Shown: positions 1 through 46,580 of the stretch, piece by piece
How the letters are laid out: every line of letters starts with the position of its first letter
Numbering within the stretch: position 1 is the first letter of the stretch
From: Mastigias papua
Taxonomy: Eukaryota > Cnidaria > Scyphozoa > Rhizostomeae > Mastigiidae
Reading direction: 5' to 3'
DNA: 64,000 bases
Assembly: GCA_964019165.1 (NCBI GenBank)
Contig: OZ025272.1
Coordinates: forward strand, 1,198,128 to 1,262,127
Position numbers and translations under genes: made by a program
Notes under the pieces: model-generated
Database searches by the model: none
Seen by the model: the letters and a program-made list of their open reading frames with translations, nothing else
Told to the model about the DNA's origin: nothing

Positions 1-6511
<6,511 letters not shown>

Positions 6512-7345
6512 AGTTACTGTTGTAAAATGGACAAAATCTCCTTCTTCGATCAATCGTAGCAGCTTTCCCTTTGCAAAGCTTACAATATTTACCATTTAAT
6601 TTAATACTTCTACATTTAACATGGCTTTGAAATCAAAGTGTTAAGATAGAGGTGTTGCAATCATTCGTAAACAACCCATGAATGTTAAACCCTGAAGTCA
6701 TTAAAATTGGTGAGTGTCATAGTGAAGTCTTACTGGTACAGATCACATTTAAAATTGAGTCAAATTCAGTACCTTCTCGGTTATCCGGCCGCTGTAAGTA
6801 CGGCGTTTTCCAGGAAAGCTGGAGATGATAAAAAAGGAATGGCCAATTTGGATATGTATATATTGGTCCAGAATAAGGCATGTTGCAAAAGTTGAGCATG
6901 TCACATTCGTGAATGTTTTGATGGGCACCTGATGAGCTTTGTGTACAATCTCAAAGGTTGTAATGCCTAGCATAGTCTAAATTGCAATAAAATCAGCCAC
7001 ATCCGCATGCGGATAGTCAAATATCTGACCAGAGAGTACTTATTCATGCCATTTGGAGTGGACAATTAATCGAGAGACGGATAATCGTGGATCTACTGTT
7101 CATATAACTCCCTCTCCTCCAATAGTGTGCAGACTGCAAGCTAAACTTGCAGCTAACAGTAGGCTCTATTTCCAACCCTCTAAAGATGATTGTGCATAGA
7201 TTGCTTATCTTTCCTAGAGGTAATCAGAGGTTGATATGGATACTGTTATTTGTATGCACATGACGGTGTTTATGGCTGGCTTGCCATATACACATTATAT
7301 TTGTATGAAAGCAATCGAAGTGTATATAAACTATGCTGATTGTAA
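6512..7345. other. 3' flank of gene A, homologous to the gene B 3' flank
   Basis: Blocks such as 6525-6560 and 7260-7340 align with about 40700-40755 and 41275-41350, so the duplicated unit extends past the last exon. No coding sequence is recognised. Confidence 0.6.
6986..6991 (+). terminator. Possible polyadenylation signal of gene A
   Basis: First AATAAA found downstream, about 475 nt after the gene A stop. No other support. Confidence 0.3.
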
Positions 7346-8330
7346 GTTGTAATCACTTTTTTGCTTTAGCTAGAAAACTCGGCTATGCTTTTTGCCAAAA
7401 AGTTGTGCTTCTGCTGCTGATCATCTTTTAAGAACCCTTTACTTTTATTTATTAGGCTCCTTCTACTCAAAATGGTTGCAAAATTGTACATGGCAAATAA
7501 GATGCACCTTAGAGTAAAAGGGCATTCCCTTTTAAAAATTATGCACGCTTTTTTGTAAGAACATTATTTTAAGAACTGAGGTTCAATTTGCCATATAATA
7601 AGAACATTACCAAAATATTCTCAGTCTCAGATAAGAGCTTTCACAAGGACTCAATTACCTGTATTCTTGTCGCACACAAACTCTGATGCATTAGTTAATA
7701 AATATCAGCATTTTATTGCTTTATTTCCAAAAGTAGCTTAGCCCAGTGCCTTAGAAACTGTGTACTGCATTAAGTTTCTCAAGTATTTGCAAAAAATCAC
7801 TCCTCGTACAAGAGCAAAGTTATTAGCACTAGAGTCTGAAATTGCCAATAGCTTAAAAATATCGGGCCTGGGAAGAAACTACTTGGTTGTAATACAAGAC
7901 TGTACGTATGTTGAATTAATCTGTTAATGTGCGCCAATTATGTTAATATATTCTGTAAAGTCACGTGTTAGCTAGTTCAGTTCTATTTGTAGTGATATGT
8001 CATGAAAATGATTGACGTTTGTGTGTAGAATTTGATTTGAATAATAAATTATAGGTAACTGGCTGACAATATACATGCTGTATTGTTTATTTTGTACTCT
8101 AAGAAGCTCATCAGATTCGTATAAATCTTCACACTCGTAGCTAATCTTAGTCATCAAACATTCAAGATTGTTTGGCGTGGACTGTTTACTTATACTATTT
8201 GAAATATATTTCAATCGCAACAACCAAAAGTTCAATTTATGGAACACATTATTAGACACAGGTGCATAGAGGATGACCTATCGACAGGAATTGTATTTGA
8301 AAAAGATGAAGAGGTTGGCAGAAATTAAGA
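7346..8330. other. Intergenic, nothing recognised
   Basis: AT-rich, with short unrelated open frames only. No domain, RNA gene or clear repeat is seen. Confidence 0.4.
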
Positions 8331-8567
8331 TTGACAAATACAGTTAACAAAAAGCTAGGACTGACTATTGATGAGGTCACTAAAACAGCTCAGGACAAGG
8401 AGACATGGATACAGACATTTGAGAAGTCGAACGGTCTGAACAACAGTAGTTATAGTAGAATCTGTAAGTCAGCCATCCGCATGCTGTATTGGCTTCCATG
8501 CATTGCTGATCAGAGACCGCTAAAATTACAGACAGTTCAGGAAATACATTGTATTGCATTGATCTGA
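8331..8567 (+). mobile_element. Possible LINE C-terminal remnant
   Basis: A short frame with the pattern G-L-T-I-D-E-V...A-Q-D-K-E-T-W, which resembles the 'a.DR..W' end of non-LTR reverse transcriptases. It is too short and decayed for a firm call. Confidence 0.35.
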
Positions 8568-9000
8568 GTTGCGTAACATTGAAATAACTAACTTGTATTA
8601 CAATGTAACTAAGGCATTTGTTGCAATCATAATTAATCCTTCCACCCACAAAAGAACAATGTCTCAATAGATTTCAACTTCAGAAAAACTCCTTCATGCA
8701 CTGTCGTCATCAGGTGTACAACGCCCGCCTGGACTAAAAACCTCGATTTACCGACCTTCAAGTTTTATGATAAAATTTGTAGTTCTAAGCTACTGTTTTT
8801 TAATAAGCAAATGCATAAAAGCAAAGCTAATAGGAATGCAATTTATCTGCTTGCATCAAGCAATATCCCGGCTTGCTATCTTAGTCTTTCAGCAATAATC
8901 ACCCCTTGTGGTTTTGCCGGTGGCAGGTCTGCAACGGCTTGTCTAAGCTCCAATCAGGGAGATGAGAATTCCAGTTCGGAACTCTCCATGAGTAAACAGT
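8540..9000. repeat. Dispersed repeat copy (related to 5570-6330, 39480-39950, 40180-40470)
   Basis: It shares the ordered blocks ACAATGTCTC, GATTT, GGTGTACAAC, AAATGCATAAAAGC, TTGCATCAAG and GCTTGTCT with the other copies. The function is unknown; it is either a mobile repeat or a duplicated flank. Confidence 0.6.
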
Positions 9001-9449
9001 AAGCTGAGGGTACTGATGAAGTCAATGACAAACTTCAAAACACCGCTTTAACGGATAAATCTTCTTCTCATATGGACAACAACAGAAAAGTTCCGAATAG
9101 GGTGAAGAGTCTTAATATTTTAAAACAGCAATATTTTACAGATTGTACAGCAATATTTTACAGCAATATTTTGCAATAAAGGAAGCAGGATAGAATCCTG
9201 GCTGATAGCAAGCTCTTCGCTAAATGCAGTGCTTTTACTTTTACAAACCTATATGAGGGATGGAGATATTGAAACCCGAGAGAAGAAGGATTTCTCTTAA
9301 TACTTTGAATGCCTATGTCTGTGTGCTGGTGAAGTGCTAACTAAGCATATAGAGACATCTTCAAACCCTCTCATGATAGGAGATTATATTGCAAAAAGTA
9401 ATGCTGCCTTTAAACTTAAAGAGGTCTGGTAAATATGTAAGATAAGCAC

Positions 9450-9990
9450 ATCATAGAGCATTGGAAATAATGATATCTCTAGTTACTTTCTAGAGATTTT
9501 CCTACCGTCTATCAACAAGTCTATACAAAAAGGTATCTTCCCTGCCCAGTGGAAAATTGTAAAAGTCATCCTCATTTTGAAAAGAGGTAAAAATGTAAAA
9601 AACCCAACTATCGATCAATATCAGTTCTCACTACCATATTAGGGCTCAGTTTCAAACGTTAGTTTGCAACCAGCTTTACAGAAATTTCAGTCGTCGGTCA
9701 TAAGAATCAACAGTTGTGACACCAAAGTTCGAAGTATAAGCCAAAGAGTTCCACATGGTTCATGTTAAAGTTCCATTTATGTATCTATTCCATCTATCTA
9801 GTATCAATGACCTACCAATCATCATCAATACTGCCAAAGTTTATGTGTGCGCTGATGGCAATTGTGTAGGCTTCCAGGCTGATAGTACTTTAACACTTTT
9901 AAATGAGGCTCTAAATACAAACATAGATACTTTAGGTACATGACTTTTAGATAAGAAGCTATCGCTAGATGTAATCAAAATGCAACCAAA
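9450..9990 (+). mobile_element. Decayed LINE reverse-transcriptase fragment
   Basis: Conceptual pieces match RT hallmarks: S-I-N-K-S-I-Q-K-G-I-F-P-A-Q-W-K at about 9510-9555, then a V-P-H-G-S-type turn near 9750 and I-N-D-L-P...C-A-D-G at about 9800-9870. The frame is interrupted and motifs are altered (A-D-G replaces the A-D-D catalytic box), so the element is dead. Confidence 0.6.
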
Positions 9991-10581
9991 GGTATGGGCA
10001 ACTACACCTGCACATACGCATACTCCAGAATATGCTCAAAGCACGAAGTATCCAAGAGTTCACATTGATAGCTCCCTTGACACCGTTGATAGTTCCACTG
10101 ATGCATGGATACTTCGCTTAAAGCATATTCGGGAAATGTCTTAAATATTTCGCGATCAAAATACGTTTTAGGAGAGACCACGCACACAGTAAACTAGTAG
10201 AAAACCTCGGCCAATTTTTTCTAGCTACTTTTCTCTTCTATTGCTTTTATACCCACTCTAATGCACTCTAGGTATGTATGCAGCTTTCTGTTGTTCGAAT
10301 GAATGCCCAAACCGCCAAAGGACATTGAAAGCTGACCATATCATTCAGTAAATCTAGGTTTTCTTTTGTTTCAGTTGTGAAGAATGTACCACAATGAAAC
10401 CTCTATACATTGTCTCCGGGCAACAAACTAACAGTACAAAGGTCACATCGAGCTGTTTAGCAGCAGTATTTGTTTCTCAGAAGGAAGTTTTAGGCAGCTT
10501 CAAATTCTAGCAAGATGCCATAGCTTGATGTTTTTATCGCTCAAGTTTCAGGAGCGATGGGTGTAACTTCAAAGCAAGTTC

Positions 10582-10740
<159 letters not shown>

Positions 10741-12394
10741 AATTCTTACCTTTACTTTACAGAGCGCACATATATACAAAACCAAAATTGAATAAATACA
10801 AAGGAAACACATACATAGCAACTATACCTTTGAAAAATAATTAACGAACTTCACACCATCTAACTGGAGGGGTAAAAATTGCACTTAGAAGAAGAGAACA
10901 ATAGAAGAATAGGAGTAGAAAGAGTAATAGGAGCTCTACCCCTGAGGATAGAGAGCAAGTACAAAGCACAGAATAGATGTAGTAGAGAAAGGAAATGACA
11001 GAGTTTGAATGGAGAGATGCTGCCTGTTAATCCATACAGATATAGGAAATGAGTAAAAATGGACCGTAAAGAAACAAAGTTGAATAGCACCTAACAAAAT
11101 AGCTATACTGAGGCACGATGCCGAAGACCCAGAATAAACATAAATCGCGAAAGCCAGAATGGCAGCTGACTACATGCGAACCGATTTGCCTATTATTGCC
11201 TGCAAATAGGATCACATGGTATCTGTACTGTCTCGCAAATTCATACATCTAGCAAATTTATGTTCTTGTTGCTTACATTGCCTTGAGTAGGCTGTTATAT
11301 CTACCTTTTCCCAGCTAATCTAGGTCCTCTGTGCATGCCACATCTAGGCATGGGTCCCTTAGTGTAACATCCCTTTTGGTATGTATGCAGCAGTTATTTA
11401 GCAGGTTGGTTTTTCTTAAACCGTGCTGGTTTATGCGTGTTGTTAGGTCCTCTGCGTAGTACTCTGTTCTACTAACTTTGTCATTTTGTTTTTTGCTGGT
11501 TCTCTATTCTGCTTTTACGACCCATGTTTTCGAGCTCAAACTGCTTAATCTGTAGGAGGCTTTCCTTCCTGGATGTTTCTACTTGCTAGGTCATCACAAC
11601 CCATTCGGGCAAACAGATCAGTGATTCGGGGCAGACAATTTGCAGCTCCCCTAATTCTAAAGCTTCACATACGCACATGCCCCTATTGGTTGTCAATCAG
11701 GACTTAACAGTCCCCTCCACCCTGATTCATAATTAAAATTTTCCTTTTAGACTGAGTGTCCACCATGGTTTACGAGTCCAATCTGCTGGGAGAAAAAGTT
11801 TATTGGCGGTACACATCACGGGTGTCCTTACATATTAACTCGCCTTAATATCATATGAATTGACTTGCCTGCACTAAAATGGCAATTATCTACATGAAGC
11901 TAATTAATCTGGGTCTTTGCAATAATCACCTCAGGGTGGCCAGTGGCTGAGATATTTTCAAATCAATTAAGCAAGCAGAAAGGCCAATTCAGAAGAGAAC
12001 TTGAATCCAAGGTGATTTTACTTATGAATTATCATGTCAAGATCTACAGAACACATTTAAAAGTTGAATGAAAGCTGAAGCATTACGTCCAAAACGACAC
12101 TTCAACGATACGCAATCTTGTCATGTTTTTTAGTCAATTGAGTTAAGACAGAGATGCACTTATTTCTCGGAAGACGTTTTACAGTAGAGGAAGTCAACCA
12201 GTGAAATACGTCTACTCCAACATCTATTATTGAATTGCATTACAAAAGACAATGCATGGGTATAACCATACATATGGGTACCAACGAAACCTGGTGTAGT
12301 TCTACTTTCGTTATTGCTGCGTCTTCTAAAGGAAAATTTGCCATTAAGAGGCAGTGCCCATACAGCCAACTGCAATTTTGCCGAAAAGGAGAAA

Positions 12395-40041
<27,647 letters not shown>

Positions 40042-40138
40042 GTTGATAACCCGATATATGCTAGAGATACCAGGTTTGGATCCAGGGAAATATCTAACTG
40101 CCTTAAAAAATGGGTGTGGCTCTAAGTGACAAATGCAC

Positions 40139-40144
40139 AATAAA
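40139..40144 (+). terminator. Possible polyadenylation signal of gene B
   Basis: AATAAA 98 nt downstream of the gene B stop. Confidence 0.4.
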
Positions 40145-40179
40145 AGTTTCTTATTTTATCAGCTCGTTTTAACAATCTC

Positions 40180-40470
40180 CCTTCAATCCACAGAAGAACA
40201 ATGTCTCCATAGATTTAAACTTTAGAAAAACTCCTCGGTGCACTGTTGTCACAAAGAGTACAACACCCGCCAGGGTCAAAACCCTCGAATTACCGTCAAG
40301 TTTTACGGTAAACTTTACAATTCACAGCCTCCATTTCCCACATAAGCAAATACGTAAAAGCAAAGCAAACAGGCATGAAATTTCTTTGCCTGCATCAAGT
40401 AATATCCCGACAATAAGCATCCTTTGTGGCTTGTCTCTAAGCAGATTTGCAATGATTTGTCGAAAAAATT
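40180..40470. repeat. Dispersed repeat copy downstream of gene B
   Basis: It shares ordered blocks with 8540-9000, 5570-6330 and 39480-39950 (ACAATGTCTC, AGATTT, GTACAACACC, ATAAGCAAAT, GCATCAAGTAATATCC, TGTGGCTTGTC). It interrupts homology between the 3' ends of genes A and B. Confidence 0.6.
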
Positions 40471-40689
40471 TTTCTTGCTTAAAGTAGCTATTGTCTGGTG
40501 GTTGTGACAACACTTTATCCTCCAATTGTTTACTTTTCATATAGTTATCATCTGGGTTAAGCGTCGAGAAAAGAGAGTACAAGAGAATCATCGTTGTGTA
40601 GGGTTTAACAACATGGCGTATGATGTGATAAATGAAAATGAGGAACAGAAACAAACAACAGTCTGAACAACACCGCAACAACTAGAGAC

Positions 40690-41523
40690 AACAGGAGTTG
40701 GTGTAATTAAAACGGACAAATTCTCATTCTTCGTCCTGTTCCAATCATAGCAGCTTCTCATTACAACATTTGCCATATTGTTCACTAAACTTTATAGTTT
40801 TACGCTGCACTGAGATTGTAATGTGTACGTGAGAATGCCGTAATCATTTGTAAGTGACATAACGTTCTTGAGTCCCAAAGCCATTGAACAATATGGTAGA
40901 CTCCCGTACAAATCATGCAAGAGGTAGTGTTTCTTACCTTTTGCACAAATATTATATATGCGTATATCGCTTTCTCTGAAGTGTCCTCCATACAACAACA
41001 ACCCAAAAGATAGTCATGTTGCACTGATTATTGCACTGATGTCATATCTAAATATTTTTCTGGAATTGTTTCTTAGCTTCCTAGCTCTCAATTTTTACTG
41101 TGAAATATGATAATTCACACTCACTTCTCACGCTCAACGCAATACACTGCGTATTGAGATCGGCTCTGCATGGAAATCACTGATTATATGTTGATTGCTG
41201 TTTTGAAAAAGTTTCAGCAGGCCTTATCCTAGGCAGCTATATTTATGTGCATACTGCAAAATGTATGTTCATGGTCATGCTTACGGCCAGTTTTTCATAT
41301 ACACACTACATTTGTAAGAAAGTAATTGAAGTGTATATAAATTATGTTAATATTGTGTGTTCACGCAAACGTTGTACTACTATATACTATATAATGCAAT
41401 TTGCATGCTCATGGCTGTGCTTACGGCCTGCCTTTCAAATACACACTACATTTGTAAGAAAGTAATTGAAATATACCTAAATTATATCAATTTTATGTGT
41501 TCATGTAAAGGTTACACTACAGT
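40690..41523. other. 3' flank of gene B, homologous to the gene A 3' flank
   Basis: Aligns with about 6525-7345. Within it, about 137 bp is tandemly duplicated (41251-41387 and 41388-41523, each with TACACACTACATTTGTAAG). Confidence 0.6.
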
Positions 41524-43690
41524 TGCTGATCATCTTTATTGCATACATCATCTTTCCTCATTAGATCTCTTCTCCTCTACAAGTTTCTTAAATCTGCATA
41601 TGAGAAATATAGCATACCTCGAATCCTAAGATGAGCATAGGCGTCAAATCTTGATTGGCTAAGAAAGGAATCACCGTTCTACGTAATTAGCCAATGAGAT
41701 TGGACGTCTATGCTAAGGAAATGCCCTTTTAATAATCCATACTACCCTTTACCTGATACCAAAGGCTTCAATGTTGGTGATGACAAGCAGACACGCAACA
41801 TGCATATTTATGGGTTTAAGCATTGATTGAAAATAAATGAAGAAATTTAAAAACACCTACACAACATTGCAGATATAAACTAGGGTGATCTTAACGAGAA
41901 GTACTCATTACATAGCAAATCTACAAACTGTTATTTTGCTAGAATAGACCCATCCAAGTTGCCCCCCTCACCCGGCCTACATCCAGCTCAGATAATATCT
42001 CCAAGTGACCCAGAAGAGTGCTACTGCTTCGTTGCTTTTCATTTTGCACTTCTTGAGTATTCAATTTTGTGAAGTTGAAGATCAAACAATAGATGTACCG
42101 GAGCAAGATGTTGCGCTGACAAGAAGAGCTAAGTCTTGCTGCAAGTGTGCAGTCCAGTGTAAGTTCTTGATTTTGAAATGTGGCTCCAATGAACAACCGC
42201 TTAAATATCCCCTTTCTAGAATAAAGTCTTGCAAATATGAGTATTCTTTTTCAATTATTATGCAAATATTCCTACGGGTAGCATGATAAACAAAAGGACT
42301 CATTTACAGCATATAGCTTTCAGAATTCACTTAACCTCTCCTGAAAGTTGCAAACTCAGGCGCACACGACTGTATGGGTAATAGACAAAATTTTACTTAA
42401 GAGTTGCCTTTCAGCAGAGCTGACCGAGTACGACATAGCCTGCGCTAGCGGATACAGGCCAGCCTTTAGAGCTCAGCAAACTGTACAGTGACAAAATCAG
42501 AAGAAGAAACATTAAGAAGGCGCTAGGAGGGGAGAAAACGAATGTGCTACTGGGAGGGCAAAGGGCTTCTCTGGTCACGGCGGATGGCTTTGAGAATTAA
42601 AATCAAACTTCATCTACAGGTAGGTTCGTTTAATTCTTCAATTCATTATTCTCCATCGCTGCAGCTCTCTACAGAGTTGTACGAGATTTTAGTAGTGTCG
42701 CTAGGAGATTTGCAAACTCCAGAAGTAAACTATGCAATTTATTGTGACTATCTTATTATTATTCTTATAAGAATTTTACAATTATCTCATTTCTTTGGTT
42801 GTACTGCCCAATTTACAACAGGAAACTGCATGATGTAAGGATCGGGTTGAAGTGTTGGTCACACATTTGTGCAATCCTGGCGATCATACGGAAGCCAAGC
42901 GTTAGCTTTCCAATTCATTTTACCCCCATTGATTTATCATTCTCCATAAAACCCTTTCATTTCATAAACTATTTTATTGTTGGCATAAGTATAAAGTACT
43001 TATAGTAACTAATTAAAACCAACATATTAAGCAATGCTAAAATAAATGAACCAATTAACTTACATAAAATAGAATAAAGTAAAGCAAGTATAATAATAGT
43101 TAGTATTTGCAAATATTACATGTGCAATAAGAGCCATTAAAGCATTTGATTTTTTTATTAATATGCTAAACTCTGTGCAGCTCTAATGAGAGTCTAGGAT
43201 GTAAATTGACTAGCAAACATACAGAGAATGGCCAAATTAAATTAGAACTTAGAAATAGAAATTAGGTTAGTACGGTGTACCCAGAATTAAAAGAAGTAAG
43301 TGAAGCGCAGAAGGGAAAGGCCCACTCAGCAGTTCTTTGAAAGTATGGGTTGATCTGAATACACTTGGCAAATTGCATCAACTAAAGCAGAAGATATCCC
43401 CTGTTTATGGCAATATTTTGAGAAGGGAAGCGGTAGGACTTAAAAAAAATCTATCTCAGTACTACCTGAAATGTAAAGAGCTCCCCAGGAAAAGCGGAAT
43501 GCCACTTGCAGAACCATTTTTTCGTGAGAGTTGCTTTTCTCCACAGCAAAAGGTCTGCGATTCAGTCTTTGCTTTCAAAACTGATGAAGAGTAATTTTCT
43601 CCTAATTTTCTATTGTCTTTTGTCTGTTTTCATTAGTAACTGGTAACTGACGTTGTAAACAAATTAGCTGATTAGCTGAAAACATTTTCC
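41524..43690. other. Intergenic, no gene supported
   Basis: A frame at about 42005-42160 has a hydrophobic start and a Cys cluster followed by gtaagt, but no ATG. The rest shows no domain, RNA gene or clear element. Confidence 0.4.
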
Positions 43691-46580
43691 AGTATTGATG
43701 AACTTTTGATTTTACTATTCCCTTTGAACTTAAACTTGAAAACACTTGATATCCATAGCAGTTGTCCTTACAGTTGTTGATGAATGTAACGAACACAGTA
43801 GGTTTATTTACATGCAGCTGTAACGATAGATAGAGACTTGCATCTGATGGGCATAGATGCAACAACAAGTAATTATTGCCTACAATTTTTATCGTACGCC
43901 CGATAAGACATTCTTTCAAACCTTTCGTATACGTCTCTCTCCATACAAAAGTCAAACGTCAATTTACAGTTTATGTTGTGTTTTCTTGTTTGGCACTGAT
44001 TGTTATCCGATCCGAGCAGAAGCGAACACAGAAAGAGCAACAATCGTTTCCACTATTTACACCATATACATACAACACCACAATCCAAACAACATCGAAT
44101 CCCCAAACCATTTACAAAACTCTACAAAATCCAACCAAAAAAACGTGCTACTCTCTCTATCTCTCTATCTAACCTAATCTCTCTCTAAAAATAGATATAT
44201 CGTAGCCATACAACAATCACGTGATACCCATTACAACATTTATCCCTCATTTAGTTTACACCACCAGCAGTACTATCTGCAGGCTCAAAGTGACACAGAA
44301 ACCAGCTCATTTCAGTTTTGTTATAAGAACTTCGAACACAATGTTCATCGACATTTAATAACACAGAGATTGATGCCTCTTGCTTGCAAATAAGATAACT
44401 TTATGTATGAAATGATAATGCTGTCATCAAACCCCTGGCCATAGTGGGTGCTACTTGACAAGGTCAGATTACTTATGACTCGTAGGTACTTTGACAAGAT
44501 TAGATTGGATTGGATTGATAAAAAAGCAGTAAATGAAACATCTTGTGTCTCTCTCTGAAGGACCTTACGCGCAATTTCCACTACAGTAATACCTCGACAA
44601 AATTCCCTCCTTCCATTAAATACCCCTAAAATAGGCACCCCTTCTATTGGCTTTTTTATCTTAGCGCCCTAATCTATCAGATTCCCCATCTATAAATGCC
44701 CACAAAGCTACGTTTATTCGAAATATTAGGCTACTTATAATGATTCTCATACTTGATATTTATCTAGCGGAAATGTTTTTGTTTAAGATAAAAAAGACAT
44801 TTGCATTTGTTTTATTTCACTCTATGTCGCGAAAAGTGTATTGTCTATACACAACTGCTTTCCTAAATTTTAACCTTAAAGTTGGACACAGTTTTTCACT
44901 ATTCAACTTCATTCTCTAAAACCAATAGATATCGTTTATTCTCCGTTGTAAAGACAAACCGCCGGTACAGCAAGTCCAATTCCCGATTTCGTTTTCCAGT
45001 TGTTCTTTGCTTTGTTCTTATTCCATATACTTTGATTTATGAAATGATAGCAAACTAGTAACTTGCAAAAATGACTTAAAATTAACAACTAATGTAAAGT
45101 AACTTTAACACAATTGTTCAAGATGGAATTGATGATGAACTAGCTCAGCCCTGAACTAGCTGTTCTGTAAGACTTTATGCTTATTCATAACTAGCGAAAG
45201 AGAAAAACGTTACAAATTTAATTTACACACTCTCTGTTAATTGTCCTCATTGATTAGAATTCCTCCAAAAGTCGAAATACATATTACATGCCCTAGGTGT
45301 TTATTCGAATTATTCCAATACGTAATGCATCTATCTTGGTACGACTTTAATCAATGCGAAAGATCAGTAACTTTTAGACATGTGTATAAACTTGCAGATG
45401 TTAACGAATATACAACTAGATCGCATACCTGTCAGCAAACATGTGTTCAAATTTGAGCAAGAATTTCAATTAAATGCAGATGGAAAGGCATGTAATGGCA
45501 ACGTGTACTTACGTGACTATTCGCATATTCCTGGTATACCAGCCGTAGGTTCGCAAGGGATTAACACTGGTTCTCCATATTCAATTCAATTACGAGCCTG
45601 AGACAAAATGTACTATTACATGATGAATCGCAGTCAACTAAAAATACAACACAATATAATACAACACTCTGCAATACAACACATTTCTCGCACTATAAAA
45701 CAAAATAGAATGCATTAAATAAAGTTCAAAATGTTCAGCCCAAATAATCGACTTTCTAGTCCATCATACATTTCACCATATAACTGTACATCGATGCATC
45801 CATCAATCTGTCAAGTACTGAGGTCTGGGACTTAGTTAGTAGGGGATTGGACCCCGAACATTCTTATATTGCATTGATTAGTCATATTCAACAGTCCTCG
45901 TTTTACGTTCATAAAGTACGGTTATGGTTAACACGCTTCATGATTCATTATGTATATATTTTTGTATATGATCATGTTTTGTATATAATTCTCAACTTGT
46001 CTACTCTCTGGAATTCACATTTGGTGCCAAGACCAGGATCTGTGTATTGCGGGTTTCAGAACTTGTTCATTTGCCTTTTACGTTCGGTCATACATTAAAA
46101 TTGTAATTAGGCTTTTTTATCCATTTTATATTAGAACCATTATATTATATTTTAGATGGAGGGCACCTTGAAAATCAGCATTTGCTGAAGGGTTACCCTC
46201 CTAAAACATGTGAAATCAAGTCAAATCAAAGTTGTCTCACGGAAGTCGCTGTAAGGGGGTCAAGCATGAGACAGTGTCTGCATAATTTCACATGAAGTGG
46301 ATCATTACCAACATGCTCTAGTACGTGAGATTAATCACCTAACTATCATTCATGGTTTTTGATTAGATGATTAACTGGAGTTTTAAGACCTGATCTAAGA
46401 CGATTCTAAGTATTCCTAACTGGCATAATGCTTTATTTTCTTAAAACGAAGCACTACTTTTCATTACTAACATGAAAACACTGCAATCGGCTATCACCAC
46501 CAGACAATGGTGGACTGGAGTTGCCATTTTTTGAGTATTACCAGGCATCGTGCAAGGTCAACTGCAATACTGGCTAATTC
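43690..46580 (+). pseudogene. Decayed EGF7-EGF8-sushi1-sushi2 exon row of a fourth paralogue
   Basis: Four stretches align in order and orientation with consecutive gene B exons. 43783-43868 matches EGF7 with the middle deleted. 45399-45502 matches EGF8, with the first Cys codon changed, about 20 bp deleted and the donor GT changed to GC. 46157-46323 matches the end of sushi 1, with an in-frame TGA replacing a Trp-Ser region. 46465-46577 matches sushi 2, with a TGA in place of the Phe-Lys region. Parts of the introns also align, so this is a genomic duplicate and not a retrocopy. Confidence 0.75.

Noticed and set aside
10370..10450. Faint similarity to the stalk exon of gene A (CAATGAAACC, CAACAAACTAACAG, AAAGGTCAC)
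   Set aside because: The similarity is short and low complexity, and no transmembrane-coding sequence follows.
42005..42163. Possible first exon with hydrophobic signal-like start, Cys cluster and gtaagt donor
   Set aside because: The frame has no ATG at its start, no downstream exon and no counterpart in the 3' flank of gene A.
43857..44188. Overlapping frames rich in Thr/Asn/Gln
   Set aside because: Low-complexity AC-rich sequence next to the EGF7 relic; no domain, and part aligns with a gene B intron.
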